A DNA stretch of 64,000 nt from Ralstonia sp. 25mfcol4.1. GTDB taxonomy: Bacteria; Pseudomonadota; Gammaproteobacteria; Burkholderiales; Burkholderiaceae. Shown in pieces: positions 34,601 to 44,315 of the stretch. The position numbers and the translations under genes are program-made. The stretch spans positions 62,001 through 126,000 of the forward strand of contig NZ_FNJO01000016.1 of assembly GCF_900104095.1 (NCBI RefSeq). Direction: 5' to 3'. The notes under the pieces were generated by a model. That model did no database searches. It was not told the origin of the DNA and worked only from the letters and a program-made list of their open reading frames with translations. Each line of letters begins with the position of its first letter. Within the stretch, counting starts at the first letter, position 1.

Positions 34601-36511
34601 GTGAAAAACGTCTCGACGCAAGGCCCCCCCGGCCCCGGGGGCGCTGCAGTGTCCTACCGCGACGTCGCCATTGGGCGCACGGACGCCGAGTTCTGCCGCG
34701 ACGGCGACATCTGGCGCGTGCGTTCGCGGGAAGTGCTGCAGGACTATCCGGAACGGATGTCCGATTGCCTCGCCACCGGCGCCGCACGTCACCCGGCGCG
34801 CGTGCTTGCTGCGCAGCGCGGCCCCGACGGCAACTGGATCACGATCACATATGGCGAGATGCTGGCGCGTGCACGATCGATCGGGCAGGCGTTGCTGGAC
34901 CGTTCGCTGAGCGCCGAGCGGCCGCTGCTGATCCTTTCCGGTAACGACCTCGAGCATCTGCAACTGGCGCTCGGCGCGCTTTGGGCTGGCGTGCCGTTTT
35001 CAGCCGTATCCCCGCAGTATTCGCTGGTCTCCGGCGACTTCGGCAAGCTCCGGCACGTGTTCGATTTGCTGACGCCCGGCCTGGTCTACGCCGCCGATGG
35101 CCCAGCGTTCGCGCGCGCTATCGAAGTCGTGGTGCCGGCCGGCGTCGAGGTCGTGACGCGTGACGGTCATCTTCCCGGGCGCGCCGCGACGTCGTTCGAT
35201 GTGTTGGCACAGACGCGTCCCGGCAGTGTTGACGCTGCCAACGCTGAGGTTGGTCCCGATACGATCGCCAAGTTCCTCTTCACCTCCGGCTCCACGCGGC
35301 AGCCCAAGGCGGCGACGACCACGCACCGCATGCTGTGCAGCAACCAGCAAATGCTGCGGCAGGCGATGCCGGAGCTCGGCCGTGTGCCGCCGGTTCTGGT
35401 TGACTGGCTGCCCTGGAGTCATACGTTCGGCGGCAGCCACAATGTCGGCATCGTGCTCTACAACGGCGGCACGCTCTACATCGACGGCGGACGGCCGTTG
35501 CAGGGTGCCTTCGATGAAACGCTGCGCAACCTGCGCGAGATTGCGCCCACGATCTACTTCAACGTGCCGAAGGGTTGGGAGGAACTCGGCAGGGCGCTGG
35601 AACATGATGCCCGGCTGTGCGAGACGTTCTTTTCGCGCGTCAATCTCTACTTCTTCGCCGCCGCCGGCCTCTCGCAGGAGGCGTGGGACCGGCTCGAGCG
35701 CGTCACCGAGGCGCATTGCGGACAGCGCATCCATATCATGTCCGGACTCGGCATGACGGAGACCGCACCGTCGAGCATGTTCACGACAGGCCCGGTCGCG
35801 CGCTCCGGCTATGTCGGCCTTCCTGCCGCGGGCTGCGAGCTGAAACTGGTGCCGGCCAACGGCAAGTACGAGGCCCGTTTTCGCGGGCCGCACGTCATGC
35901 CGGGTTACTGGCGCGCGGAGGCGGACCCCGAGCGGCAGGTGTTCGATGAGGAAGGCTACTACTGCACTGGCGATGCACTGCGCTTTGTCGATCCCGAGCG
36001 GCCGGCGCTTGGTTTCCAGTTCGACGGGCGCATTGCCGAGGACTTCAAGCTCAGCACCGGCACGTTTGTGAGTGTCGGGCCGCTGCGCGCGCGGGCGATC
36101 GGGGCCGGAGCCCCTTTCGTCCAGGACGTGGTGATCGCGGGCGCGGACCGAGACGAGATCGGTCTACTCGTCTTTCCGCAAATGGCGGAATGCCGCCGCC
36201 TGGCCGGCCTGCCTGCGGACACGGGCACGCGGGAAGTGCTGGCGTCCGCGCCGGTACGCGAAGCCTTCGCGGCGATGCTGCGCAAGCTCGACCTCACTGC
36301 CACGGGCAGCGCCACGCGCGTCAGGCGGCTGCTGTTGCTCGAAGCGGCGCCGTCGCTCGATGACGGCGAACTGACCGACAAGGGCTCGATCAACCAGCGT
36401 GCCGTGCTTACGCGCCGCGCTGCGCTTGTCGACGTGCTTTACGACGACGCCGGCCGCGATAGCCGCGTGATCCGTTTGCAGGAAGCCGCGCCGCAGAGCC
36501 GGCAAGCATGA
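34601..36511 (+). CDS. fcs: Feruloyl-CoA synthetase
   Basis: The 636-residue adenylate-forming enzyme starts at GTG 34601, with GGAGA seven bases upstream; an earlier in-frame GTG at 34586 would overlap that site. The ATP-binding motif reads FTSGSTRQPKAATTTHRM, in which the usual Gly after SGST is Arg. GLGMTETAPSSM and the C-terminal DFKLSTGTFVSVGPLRARA are characteristic of the feruloyl-CoA synthetase group. It activates ferulate (and likely coumarate and caffeate) to the CoA thioester in the cytoplasm, the first step before the hydratase-lyase. It follows vdh by 62 bases. Confidence 0.94.
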   Translation: MKNVSTQGPPGPGGAAVSYRDVAIGRTDAEFCRDGDIWRVRSREVLQDYPERMSDCLATGAARHPARVLAAQRGPDGNWITITYGEMLARARSIGQALLDRSLSAERPLLILSGNDLEHLQLALGALWAGVPFSAVSPQYSLVSGDFGKLRHVFDLLTPGLVYAADGPAFARAIEVVVPAGVEVVTRDGHLPGRAATSFDVLAQTRPGSVDAANAEVGPDTIAKFLFTSGSTRQPKAATTTHRMLCSNQQMLRQAMPELGRVPPVLVDWLPWSHTFGGSHNVGIVLYNGGTLYIDGGRPLQGAFDETLRNLREIAPTIYFNVPKGWEELGRALEHDARLCETFFSRVNLYFFAAAGLSQEAWDRLERVTEAHCGQRIHIMSGLGMTETAPSSMFTTGPVARSGYVGLPAAGCELKLVPANGKYEARFRGPHVMPGYWRAEADPERQVFDEEGYYCTGDALRFVDPERPALGFQFDGRIAEDFKLSTGTFVSVGPLRARAIGAGAPFVQDVVIAGADRDEIGLLVFPQMAECRRLAGLPADTGTREVLASAPVREAFAAMLRKLDLTATGSATRVRRLLLLEAAPSLDDGELTDKGSINQRAVLTRRAALVDVLYDDAGRDSRVIRLQEAAPQSRQA

Positions 36512-36557
36512 CAGCAGCAACGCCGACACGATCGGCCATGACAAGAGGAGACAACAG

Positions 36558-37661
36558 ATGAAATTTGGACGGGCAGGTCTCGCAGTGCTGGCGGCAGCGC
36601 CGGCAATCGCGGGCGCGCAATCGGTGACGCTCTATGGCGTCGTCGATACCGGCGTCGAGTACGTCAACAACATCGGCACCGCGAAGAACAGTGTGGTGCG
36701 TATGCCAACGCTGACCGGCACGGTGCCGTCGCGCTGGGGGATACGCGGCAGCGAGGATCTCGGTGGCGGCCTGAAAGGCGTGTTCGTGCTCGAGTCCGGG
36801 TTCACGCCCGACGCCGGCGCGTCGGGCCAGGGTGGGCGTCTGTTCGGACGACAGGCGCTGGTGGGGCTCTCGGGGCCCTGGGGCCAGGTCGGGGTCGGCC
36901 GCCAGTACACGATGCTGTTCTGGGCGACGCTGGACGCCGACATTCTTGGCCCGAACGTCTATGCTTCCGGCTCGCTCGACAGCTACCTGCCGAATGCCCG
37001 CGCGGACAACGCGGTCGCATACAAGGGCACGTTCAACGGACTGACGGTGGGGGCGACCTACAGCTTCGGCCGCGACACGGTCAATGCCGGACCGAGCCCG
37101 ACGGGCCAGAACTGTGCCGGCGAAAACCCGGCGGACAAACGGGCGTGCCGCGAATGGTCGGCGATGCTGCTGTACGAATTCAAGGGGCTTGGTCCGACGA
37201 TTGGGCTGTCCGCCGCCTACGACTCGTTGCGGGGTGGTCCCGGTGCGTTCGGCGGCCTCACAAGCAGCAGTTTCACGGACGACCGCCTGTTTCTTGGCGG
37301 CTACGCAATCTTTTCCCAGACCAAGGTCGGCCTCGGCTGGATTCGGCGCGACAATGACGGCAGCCCCACGCCGCGCAGCGACATGATCTACGGCGGCGTC
37401 TCTCACGACGTGACCCCGGCTTTCAATGTCGCCGGACAAGTCTATTACTACAAGTTCCACAACAGCGATAACAAGGCGATGCTCTACGCGCTGCGCGGCA
37501 CCTACGCGTTCTCGAAGCGCACGTCCGTCTACGCGACAGCCGGCTACATCAATAACAGCGGCCAACTGACCCTTTCGGTCAGTGGCGGCGCCACGGGGTC
37601 CAATACCGGCCCGGGCGGCCAGCAGTTCGGTGTGATGACCGGCATCAAGCATATCTTCTGA
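36558..37661 (+). CDS. Gram-negative (OmpC/Omp32-type) porin
   Basis: The 367-residue outer-membrane protein has a short Sec signal (AVLAAAPAIAGA, cleaved near residue 20), and the mature part begins QSVTLYGVVDTGVEYV, the usual opening of Burkholderiales porins. RWGIRGSEDLGGGLKGVFVLESGF and LFGRQALVGLSGPWGQVGVGRQY are further marks, and it ends in ...GIKHIF with a terminal phenylalanine, the porin sorting signal. Expression with the ferulate genes suggests a route for aromatic acids across the outer membrane. It begins 46 bases after fcs. Confidence 0.94.
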   Translation: MKFGRAGLAVLAAAPAIAGAQSVTLYGVVDTGVEYVNNIGTAKNSVVRMPTLTGTVPSRWGIRGSEDLGGGLKGVFVLESGFTPDAGASGQGGRLFGRQALVGLSGPWGQVGVGRQYTMLFWATLDADILGPNVYASGSLDSYLPNARADNAVAYKGTFNGLTVGATYSFGRDTVNAGPSPTGQNCAGENPADKRACREWSAMLLYEFKGLGPTIGLSAAYDSLRGGPGAFGGLTSSSFTDDRLFLGGYAIFSQTKVGLGWIRRDNDGSPTPRSDMIYGGVSHDVTPAFNVAGQVYYYKFHNSDNKAMLYALRGTYAFSKRTSVYATAGYINNSGQLTLSVSGGATGSNTGPGGQQFGVMTGIKHIF

Positions 37662-37750
37662 CCTCCGCCTGCAAGAGGCAGACCAGGGCGCCAAGAGGCG
37701 GCGACGAGATACGCCAGGGCGCCCGATACACGACAACGAGGAGACAAGTC

Positions 37751-38740
37751 ATGACAACACGCCGCGATCTTCTTCAGGCGTTGATGGCCGCATCCGCATG
37801 CGGTGCGCTGTCGCCCCTGGCCGCGCTCGCCCAGGCGGTCCAGCAGGCGAAGGTACTCTATGGTTTTCCGGCCGGCAGCGTGGGCGACCAGGTTGCCCGG
37901 CGGGTCGGCGAGAAATTCGCCAACACGGCGTTCTCGCGCAGCGGCGCGGTGGTGGATAACCGCCCCGGCGCGGGCGGGCGTATCGCGCTCGAACTGCTGA
38001 AAGCATCCCCGGCCGACGGTAGCGTGCTTGCGCTCTCGCAAGCATCGGCGCTGTCGACTTATCCGCATGTCTATACGAAGCTCAGCTATTCGGCGGCGGA
38101 CTTCGCACCGATCTCCACGGCCGCATACATGACGTTTGCGCTCGCCGTGGGACCGGCGGTGCCCGCCAATGTGCGGACTGTGAAGGACTACATCGCGTGG
38201 GCGAAGGCTCACCCAGCGGACGCCAACTACGGCTCGCCGGGCGCGGGATCGACACCCCATTTCGTCGGTGCGCTGTTTGGGCTTAACGCGGGCCTGGACT
38301 TGCGCCACGTGCCCTATCGTGGCTCGCTGCCCGCGGTCAACGACGTGGTGGCCGGGCAGATCGCCTCGAGTTTCACGCTGACTGGCGATTACCTGCCATT
38401 CGTCAAGAGCGGCAAGCTGCGTGTACTGGCCACTTCAGGTGCCACGCGGGCGCCATACCTGCCGGAAGTGCCCACGTTTGCGGAACTTGGCTATCCCGAA
38501 GTGGTTGCCGACGAGTGGTTCGGTTTTCTGGCGCCGGCCAGGACGCCGCCAGCCGTTCTATCCGCGGCAGGCGCCGCGATCAACCAGGCGCTCAAGGACC
38601 CGGCCATCGTCGATGGCTTCCTCTCGATTGGTCTCGTGGCGAAAGGCTCGTCATCCGACGACATGAAGCGCGCGATGGACGCCGAGTACCGCAAGTGGGG
38701 TCTGCTCGTGAAGAAGGTCGGCTTCACGGCCGAATCCTGA
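37751..38740 (+). CDS. Bug-family periplasmic substrate-binding protein
   Basis: The 329-residue protein has an N-terminal TRRDLLQALMAASA that resembles a twin-arginine leader, cleaved near ALA-QA. Bug features are VLYGFPAGSVGDQVARRV, DNRPGAGGRIALELL, NYGSPGAGSTPHFVGALF and HVPYRGSLPAVNDVVAGQI. It lacks neighbouring TctA/TctB membrane subunits. Its position after the porin suggests capture of ferulate or a related acid in the periplasm. It is distinct from the Bug protein at 7554. Confidence 0.92.
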   Translation: MTTRRDLLQALMAASACGALSPLAALAQAVQQAKVLYGFPAGSVGDQVARRVGEKFANTAFSRSGAVVDNRPGAGGRIALELLKASPADGSVLALSQASALSTYPHVYTKLSYSAADFAPISTAAYMTFALAVGPAVPANVRTVKDYIAWAKAHPADANYGSPGAGSTPHFVGALFGLNAGLDLRHVPYRGSLPAVNDVVAGQIASSFTLTGDYLPFVKSGKLRVLATSGATRAPYLPEVPTFAELGYPEVVADEWFGFLAPARTPPAVLSAAGAAINQALKDPAIVDGFLSIGLVAKGSSSDDMKRAMDAEYRKWGLLVKKVGFTAES

Positions 38741-38756
38741 TGGCGCCCCGGAGTCC

Positions 38757-39620
38757 ATGATGGATCACCAGAACCTTGTCGCGATCGACTTCCATACGCA
38801 TGCGGAAGTCAGTTGCTGGAACCCGTTCGACAACTACGGCGAGGAGTACGATGCCGCCGCCGACAAATACTTCGGCAACAAGCGCCGGCCGACGATCGAA
38901 GAAACTGTCGCCTATTACCGTGAGCGCAGAATCGGCCTGATCATGTTCACGGTGGACAGCGAGTCGAACCTTGGTCGGCGCCGGATCCCCAACGAAGAAA
39001 TCGCTGCGGCGGCGAAGGCCAATGGCGACATCATGATGGCCTTCGCCAGCATTGACCCTCACAAGGGAAAGTTCGGCGCGCGCGAAGCGCGCAGGCTGAT
39101 CGAGGAACACGGTGTGAAGGGCTTCAAGTTCCATCCGACCGTGCAGGGTTTTCATCCGAACGACAGGATGGCGTGGCCAATCTATGAGGTCATCAACGGG
39201 CACGGCCTGCCCGCGATCTTTCATACAGGACACAGCGGCATCGGTTCCGGCATGCGTTGCGGTGGCGGGCTGCGGCTCGAGTACAGCAATCCAATGCACC
39301 TGGACGACGTGGCGATTGCATTTCCCGACATGCAGATCGTGATGGCGCACCCGAGCTTCCCGTGGCAGGACGAGGCGATCAGCGTGGCGATGCACAAGCC
39401 TAACGTATGGATTGACCTGTCCGGCTGGAGTCCGAAGTACTTTCCACCGCAGCTTGTGCGCTACGCCAACACGTTGCTCAAGGACCGGGTGCTGTTCGGC
39501 AGCGATTTCCCGCTGATCACCCCGGAACGGTGGATGGATGACTTCAGGCAGGCCGGATTCCGTCCCGAGGTGATGCCTGGCATTCTGAAGGACAACGCCG
39601 TCCGGTTGCTGGGGCTTTGA
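38757..39620 (+). CDS. Amidohydrolase-2 family metal-dependent hydrolase or decarboxylase
   Basis: The 287-residue TIM-barrel protein has the full ligand set: HxH in DFHTHAEVS near residue 14, His in IFHTGHSG, His in MAHPSFPW and Asp in FGSDFPLI. It belongs to the same broad family as the pair at 29939-31805 but is only distantly similar. It is the last gene of the ferulate operon and starts 16 bases after the Bug gene. Its job there is not known to me; decarboxylation of a side product, or hydrolysis of an ester or lactone of hydroxycinnamates, are options. Confidence 0.88.
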   Translation: MMDHQNLVAIDFHTHAEVSCWNPFDNYGEEYDAAADKYFGNKRRPTIEETVAYYRERRIGLIMFTVDSESNLGRRRIPNEEIAAAAKANGDIMMAFASIDPHKGKFGAREARRLIEEHGVKGFKFHPTVQGFHPNDRMAWPIYEVINGHGLPAIFHTGHSGIGSGMRCGGGLRLEYSNPMHLDDVAIAFPDMQIVMAHPSFPWQDEAISVAMHKPNVWIDLSGWSPKYFPPQLVRYANTLLKDRVLFGSDFPLITPERWMDDFRQAGFRPEVMPGILKDNAVRLLGL

Positions 39621-39756
39621 CGGCGCGGCGCATTGCGAAGAGCGTCCGGACGCGCATTTCTCTCGCGCACTACCTTCGGCACGCAGGCCTGGACCGGGCT
39701 GCGTGCCGCTGTCGTTGAGATAGCCGGCACGCGGCCGGTATCGGGTCAGTCGCGGA

Positions 39757-41094
39757 TCAGTGCGCGCCGACCCGCACGGGTTGGCCAACGGCCGCTGTCA
39801 GGCGCCCGAGCAGGCCTACGCTGGCAATTGCCACCAGCAGCGGGATCGCAAACACATAGTACAGATGCGCCGAAGGCCAGCCCGCATCCAGCAGCGACCC
39901 CGCCACGAGCGGCGCAAGCACCGCGCCGAATCGCCCCATGCCAATCGACCAGCCCATGCCCGTGGTGCGCGTCTGCGCCGGGTACAGAATCGGTGCGTAG
40001 GCATAGAGACCGACCATGCAGCCAAAGATCCCGGCGCCAATCAGGACCGCCAGCGCCAGTGCCGGCGCGAGCGTGCTCGCGTACAGGCCAAAGGCGATCA
40101 TCATCAGCGCGGTCAGGATGAAGCAGCTCCACAGCAGCGGCCGCAGTCCGATGCGCGCGGAGAGGAACGCGAACGCTGTGCCGCCGACGATGCCGCCCAC
40201 GTTGAGCAGCACCCCGCCCGTGATGCCCTGCTGCGCGGACATTCCCGCAGCCACAAGGAGCTTTGGCGTCCATGAGAGCACGAAGTAGAAGGTGAACATC
40301 ACGAGGAAAAACGACATCCAGATCATCAGCGTCTGCATGGCCAGGCTGCCTCGGAAGAGGCTGCGCACGTCGCCTGCTTCCCGCGCTTGCGTTGCCTCGA
40401 TGGCGGGTAACGCGGCGACCGATGGGCGTCCCATGCGCGCGAGGAGCCGGTTGAGCTTGTCGAGCGCACCCTCGGGGCGCCGGGCGATCAGGAAATCGAG
40501 CGATTCCGGCAGGCGCGCAAGCACTACCGGGACCATCGCCAGCGTGACGAGGCCGCCAAACACGAACACGCTGCGCCAGCCGTAATGCGTGAGCAGTACG
40601 CCGGCGATAGCACCGCCGATTGTCGCGCCAACCGGATAACCCGTCGCCTGCAGCACGATTGCCGTGCTGCGCCACTTGTCGGACGCGTACTCGCCCGTGA
40701 TCACGTTGATGCTGGCAAGCATCCCCCCGATGCCGAGCCCTGTCACGGCGCGCAGCGCCGCAAGCTGCGGCACGTTTTGCGCGAGCGCCGAGCACAGCAT
40801 GCCGGCCGAGATCGTCCCCAGGCAAATCAGGATCAGCGGTCGGCGGCCGATGCGGTCCGCCCACGGCGCGAGGAACAGCGAACCGGCAGCCATGCCGAAC
40901 AGGCCGGCGGAGAGCAGTACGCCGACCTCCTTGCCGGTCAGGTGCCAATCGGTGGAAATGTGCGATGCCGTGAAGGCCATCGCGAGCACATCGAACCCGT
41001 CGAGCATGTTGAGTACGATGCAGATGGCAATCGCCATCACCTGGGCAGGGCTCATCGTGCCGCGGTTGATGGTTTCCCTGATCTCTGGCAGCAT
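39757..41094 (-). CDS. MFS transporter, AAHS-type (probable vanillate/ferulate permease)
   Basis: The 445-residue, 12-helix permease has DGFDVLAMAF in the first helix, as in aromatic-acid:H+ symporters. PWADRIGRRPLILI is the loop 2-3 motif, and YAYAPILYPAQTRTTGMG lies near helix 11. AAGGAGGT stands 6 bases before ATG 41094. It is the last gene of the vanR-vanA-vanB unit, 80 bases after vanB, which points to vanillate or a related methoxybenzoate as substrate (inference). It converges with the ferulate operon. Confidence 0.92.
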   Translation of the reverse strand: MLPEIRETINRGTMSPAQVMAIAICIVLNMLDGFDVLAMAFTASHISTDWHLTGKEVGVLLSAGLFGMAAGSLFLAPWADRIGRRPLILICLGTISAGMLCSALAQNVPQLAALRAVTGLGIGGMLASINVITGEYASDKWRSTAIVLQATGYPVGATIGGAIAGVLLTHYGWRSVFVFGGLVTLAMVPVVLARLPESLDFLIARRPEGALDKLNRLLARMGRPSVAALPAIEATQAREAGDVRSLFRGSLAMQTLMIWMSFFLVMFTFYFVLSWTPKLLVAAGMSAQQGITGGVLLNVGGIVGGTAFAFLSARIGLRPLLWSCFILTALMMIAFGLYASTLAPALALAVLIGAGIFGCMVGLYAYAPILYPAQTRTTGMGWSIGMGRFGAVLAPLVAGSLLDAGWPSAHLYYVFAIPLLVAIASVGLLGRLTAAVGQPVRVGAH

Positions 41095-41174
41095 TTGTCT
41101 ACCTCCTTGTATTTGTTGAGTACCGCCACGGACGGGCGGCTTTTCGGGGTACGGCGTCTTGCAAAACAGCGCGG

Positions 41175-42116
41175 CTACAGGTCCAGCACGAGCATTCCGG
41201 TCCTCGCGCGGGAGCAGCAGGGCAGGAACTGATCATTGGCGGCGCGTTCCTCATCGGTAAGGTAGGCGTCGCGATGATCGGGCGTCCCAGACAGCACGCG
41301 CGTAAGGCAAGTGCCGCAGACACCTTGCTCGCACGAGGTCTGAATCTCCACCCCGTGCTCGGCCAGTGCCTGCACCACGGTCTCGTCCGCACCGATATCG
41401 ATGACGCGGCCCGTGCTCTGCACTGTTACCTGGAAGGCGCCGCCGGGGCTGGATGGCGTTTCCGGCGCCGAGAAGTACTCGCGGTGCAGGCTCGACTCCC
41501 TCCAGCCGGCGGCGCGCGCCGTGTCCAGTACGGCCGCCATGAAACCGGTTGGTCCGCAGACGTAGAGATGCGTATCGGCTTGGGGCGAGGCCAGGAGTCG
41601 CTGCAGGTCGGCGCGCTGCCGGTCGTCGTGGTACAGGAATGTGCGTTCGCGCAAGTCGTCACCAGCGATCCGGTCCTGGAATGCCGTGCTGGCGGCGCTG
41701 CGCGTGCAGTAGTGGAACTCGAACGACGCGCCGCTGCGCGCGAGGCTCTGTGCCATTGCCAGGATCGGCGTTACGCCGATGCCTCCAGCGAGCAGCACGG
41801 AATGCCTGGCGTCGGCATGCAAAGGGAAGTGATTCTTCGGCGCGCTGATCTCGAGCATATTCCCGGCCGTGAGCGCATGCATCGCTGCCGAGCCGCCGCG
41901 AGACGCGGCATCGCGCAGCACCCCAAGCTGGTAGCGGTGCGTTTCGGCCGGGTCGTTACAGAGCGAATACTGGCGTACCAGCCCGTTGCCGAGATGCACG
42001 TCGACATGCGCGCCTGCAGTAAAGGGTGGCAACGCGTTGCCATCGGCGGCCACCAGTTCGAACAGGGCGATACCGTCGGCGACCGCCGTCTTGCTTGCGA
42101 TCCGAACCTGCATCAT
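41175..42116 (-). CDS. vanB: Vanillate O-demethylase reductase subunit
   Basis: The 313-residue reductase has an FMN barrel (RQYSLCNDP), an NAD domain (LLAGGIGVTPILAMAQ and YVCGPTGFM) and a C-terminal 2Fe-2S domain (CEQGVCGTC plus a last Cys in FLPCCS). It supplies electrons to VanA. The start is a double ATG (42116 and 42113) overlapping the vanA stop codon, which shows translational coupling and makes the VanB name safe. Compare the orphan homologue at 3814. Confidence 0.95.
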   Translation of the reverse strand: MMQVRIASKTAVADGIALFELVAADGNALPPFTAGAHVDVHLGNGLVRQYSLCNDPAETHRYQLGVLRDAASRGGSAAMHALTAGNMLEISAPKNHFPLHADARHSVLLAGGIGVTPILAMAQSLARSGASFEFHYCTRSAASTAFQDRIAGDDLRERTFLYHDDRQRADLQRLLASPQADTHLYVCGPTGFMAAVLDTARAAGWRESSLHREYFSAPETPSSPGGAFQVTVQSTGRVIDIGADETVVQALAEHGVEIQTSCEQGVCGTCLTRVLSGTPDHRDAYLTDEERAANDQFLPCCSRARTGMLVLDL

Positions 42117-43177
42117 GCCGCTCCCGCCGGTGCAACCGCTTGTGAGGCCTGCGTCTGTTCCTGCGCGAGCAGCCGGTCCAGAATGCGGCGGGCCTGCACG
42201 CCACCGGCGTCGATGTTCAGCTTTAGCAGTGTTCGCGCGGGGTTGGCCAGCAGGTTGCGCTGCTGCGCCTCCAGCATCTCCAGATCCTCGCCAAAGATCT
42301 TGCCCTGGCCTTCGCGGATTGTCGCGGTGAGTGCAGCGTCGTCCGGCTTGAAGTTGCGCGCCATGCCCCAGAAGTACCAGATCGAGGTCTCCGTCTCTGG
42401 CGTGATGAAGTCTACGACGATGCTCGACGCCTTGTGCTCGGCGGGCGCATCGTAGCCACCCTTGCCGGCGTGGGCCACGCCGACCTCGATCATCACGTGG
42501 CTCGGCGGCGTGAAGCGGCATATCTGCCAGCGGTCGCAGGGCACGTCGTCGGCAAGACCGTTGCCGCGCAACGCGGCGGCCCAGAATGGCGGTGGCAGTA
42601 TGCCTTCCATATGGCGGCTAGTGATTACCGAGTTGCCTTCCACGCGCGTATCCGGTGCGGATTCCTCGATCTCTGCCTGGCCGATGCTTGACGCGTGCAC
42701 GTAGGTCTCGTGCGTCAGGTCCATCAGGTTGTCGATCATCAGGCGATAGTCGCAGCCGATGTGGTACAGCCCGCCGCCATGCGCCCACTCGGGGCTCACC
42801 GCCCATTCGAGATGGGGGATCAGCGCGTCATCGGCCAGCGCGGCATCGCCGGGCCACACCCAGACGAAGCCATATCGCTCCACGGCGGGGTAGTTGCGGA
42901 TCGACGGAAAACCGCCAACGCGCTGGCCGGCCATGGCCTTGCATTTGCCATCGCGGCCCATTGTCAGGCCGTGATAGCCACAGACCAGCTGCCCTTGGCG
43001 CACGAAACCGAGTGACAGCGGCGCTCCGCGATGCGGACAGAAGTCCTCCAGCGCGGCGACGCAGCCGGTGCCATCTCGGTACAGCACCATCTTCTCGTTG
43101 CAGATTGTGCGGCCGAGTGGCTTGTCATTGAGTTCATCGGGCGTGCAGGCCACATACCATGTGTTTTTTAAGAACAT
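42113..43177 (-). CDS. vanA: Vanillate O-demethylase oxygenase subunit (Rieske oxygenase)
   Basis: The 354-residue protein begins FLKNTWYVACTPDEL, the typical VanA opening. It has the Rieske 2Fe-2S ligands Cys47, His49, Cys66 and His69 (CPHRG and CGYHG). A mononuclear-iron region follows near DNLMDLTHETYVHASS, giving the Asp/His ligands. It demethylates vanillate to protocatechuate and formaldehyde, completing the route from ferulate. It is preceded by the vanR gene on the same strand with 78 bases between, so all may be read from the promoter at 44095. Confidence 0.96.
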   Translation of the reverse strand: MFLKNTWYVACTPDELNDKPLGRTICNEKMVLYRDGTGCVAALEDFCPHRGAPLSLGFVRQGQLVCGYHGLTMGRDGKCKAMAGQRVGGFPSIRNYPAVERYGFVWVWPGDAALADDALIPHLEWAVSPEWAHGGGLYHIGCDYRLMIDNLMDLTHETYVHASSIGQAEIEESAPDTRVEGNSVITSRHMEGILPPPFWAAALRGNGLADDVPCDRWQICRFTPPSHVMIEVGVAHAGKGGYDAPAEHKASSIVVDFITPETETSIWYFWGMARNFKPDDAALTATIREGQGKIFGEDLEMLEAQQRNLLANPARTLLKLNIDAGGVQARRILDRLLAQEQTQASQAVAPAGAA

Positions 43178-43255
43178 GACTTTCCCCTCCCGGCGCGCGT
43201 GGCGCCAGGATCCTTTGGTTGACGAAGAGCGTGGTGAAGGAACCCGCGTAGCGGG

Positions 43256-44032
43256 TCAGGCGGTACGGCCGGCGCGCCGAATCAGGCTGCCGCCAAGTAC
43301 CTGTGACATTGCCTGCTGGTTCTGCAATGCGAACTTCAGGTTTCGGTTGGCGATGCGGCTGTGCTCGCGCATTAGCGCCTCGGCACGCGCGCCTTCGCGC
43401 TGTTCGATGGCCTCGACCACCGCGCAGTGCTGGGACTGCGCCAGCAGCAGCATCTCGCGCGCGCTTTCGTCGATCGACTGCACCATGACGAAGGCGCTCG
43501 CGGAAGCGAACGGCAGGCTCGTCACCTTGTCGATCTGGCGTGCAACGAGCCCGCTGCCGCAGGCCTCGGCCAGCAATTGGTGAAAACGCGCGTTGAGGTC
43601 GACGTACTGCGAGAATTTCACGGCGGTCAGTTCGCCGGTCAGTGCGGTGTCGATCTGCGCTATGACATCGCGCATGGCGTGAAGAAGACTCGTGCTAACG
43701 CCACGTTCGGCGGCGAGGCGCGCGGCCAGACCCTCCATCGTGCCGCGCAGTTCGATCGCATCGCTGATTTCGTTCTCGTCGAACGAGCGTACGGCGAAGC
43801 CGCCGGACGGGATCGGCTCGACAAGCCCTTCCTCCTGCAGCCGGATCAGTGCCGCGCGGATTGGCGTCCGCGATACGCCAAGGCGCTCCGACACCCATAC
43901 TTCCGAAATGCGTGCACCGGGCGGCAGTTCGCCGCCAAGAATCAGTTCGCGAAGGCCGAGCAGGGCGCGAACGGCCTGGGACGTGCTGGTGCCCGCCTTA
44001 CCGTCGCCGACGTTGTGGTTGTCCGTATCCAT
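43256..44032 (-). CDS. vanR: GntR-family (FadR-type) regulator of vanillate genes
   Basis: The 258-residue protein has an N-terminal winged helix (about residues 20-85, with ISEVWVSERLGVSRTPIRAALIRLQEEGLVEP) and the all-helical FCD effector domain (about 95-220). ATG 44032 has GGAGA seven bases upstream, whereas the longer start at 44080 has no ribosome-binding site and lies next to the operator. Position and family match VanR, the vanillate-responsive repressor of vanAB. A perfect dyad at 44095-44112 lies 63 bases upstream. Confidence 0.92.
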   Translation of the reverse strand: MDTDNHNVGDGKAGTSTSQAVRALLGLRELILGGELPPGARISEVWVSERLGVSRTPIRAALIRLQEEGLVEPIPSGGFAVRSFDENEISDAIELRGTMEGLAARLAAERGVSTSLLHAMRDVIAQIDTALTGELTAVKFSQYVDLNARFHQLLAEACGSGLVARQIDKVTSLPFASASAFVMVQSIDESAREMLLLAQSQHCAVVEAIEQREGARAEALMREHSRIANRNLKFALQNQQAMSQVLGGSLIRRAGRTA

Positions 44033-44094
44033 CAGGATGTCTCCGTGGGGCGAGCCGCGCTGGACCAGGCGGCGTTTCATTGCGTTGTTGTATA

Positions 44095-44112
44095 CAGACT
44101 GTATTCAGTCTG
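44095..44112 (-). promoter_or_regulatory. VanR-type operator dyad
   Basis: This is a perfect inverted repeat CAGACTG-TATT-CAGTCTG in the 283-base gap between the MarR and GntR genes. Outer half-sites ATTGC (44079-44083) and GCAAT (44117-44121) frame it symmetrically enough to suggest an extended site. Location just upstream of vanR favours autoregulation of the vanR-vanAB unit. Confidence 0.65.
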
Positions 44113-44315
44113 CGCTGCAATGACAAGAGACGGCTCCGGAATCGAGGGTAAACGTTAAGAAAATTGACTGAATTTCTGAGGGAAAGGCGCTTCAGCGGAA
44201 AAGCTGGATACAACAATAGATTGAGGTCGCTCGGCCCGCTGCCCGCCGCGCTATGGCGGCAAGGTGGTGTGCAGTCGTAAAGCCATGCCCTCGATCGAGC
44301 GAGGGGTACCCGCTT

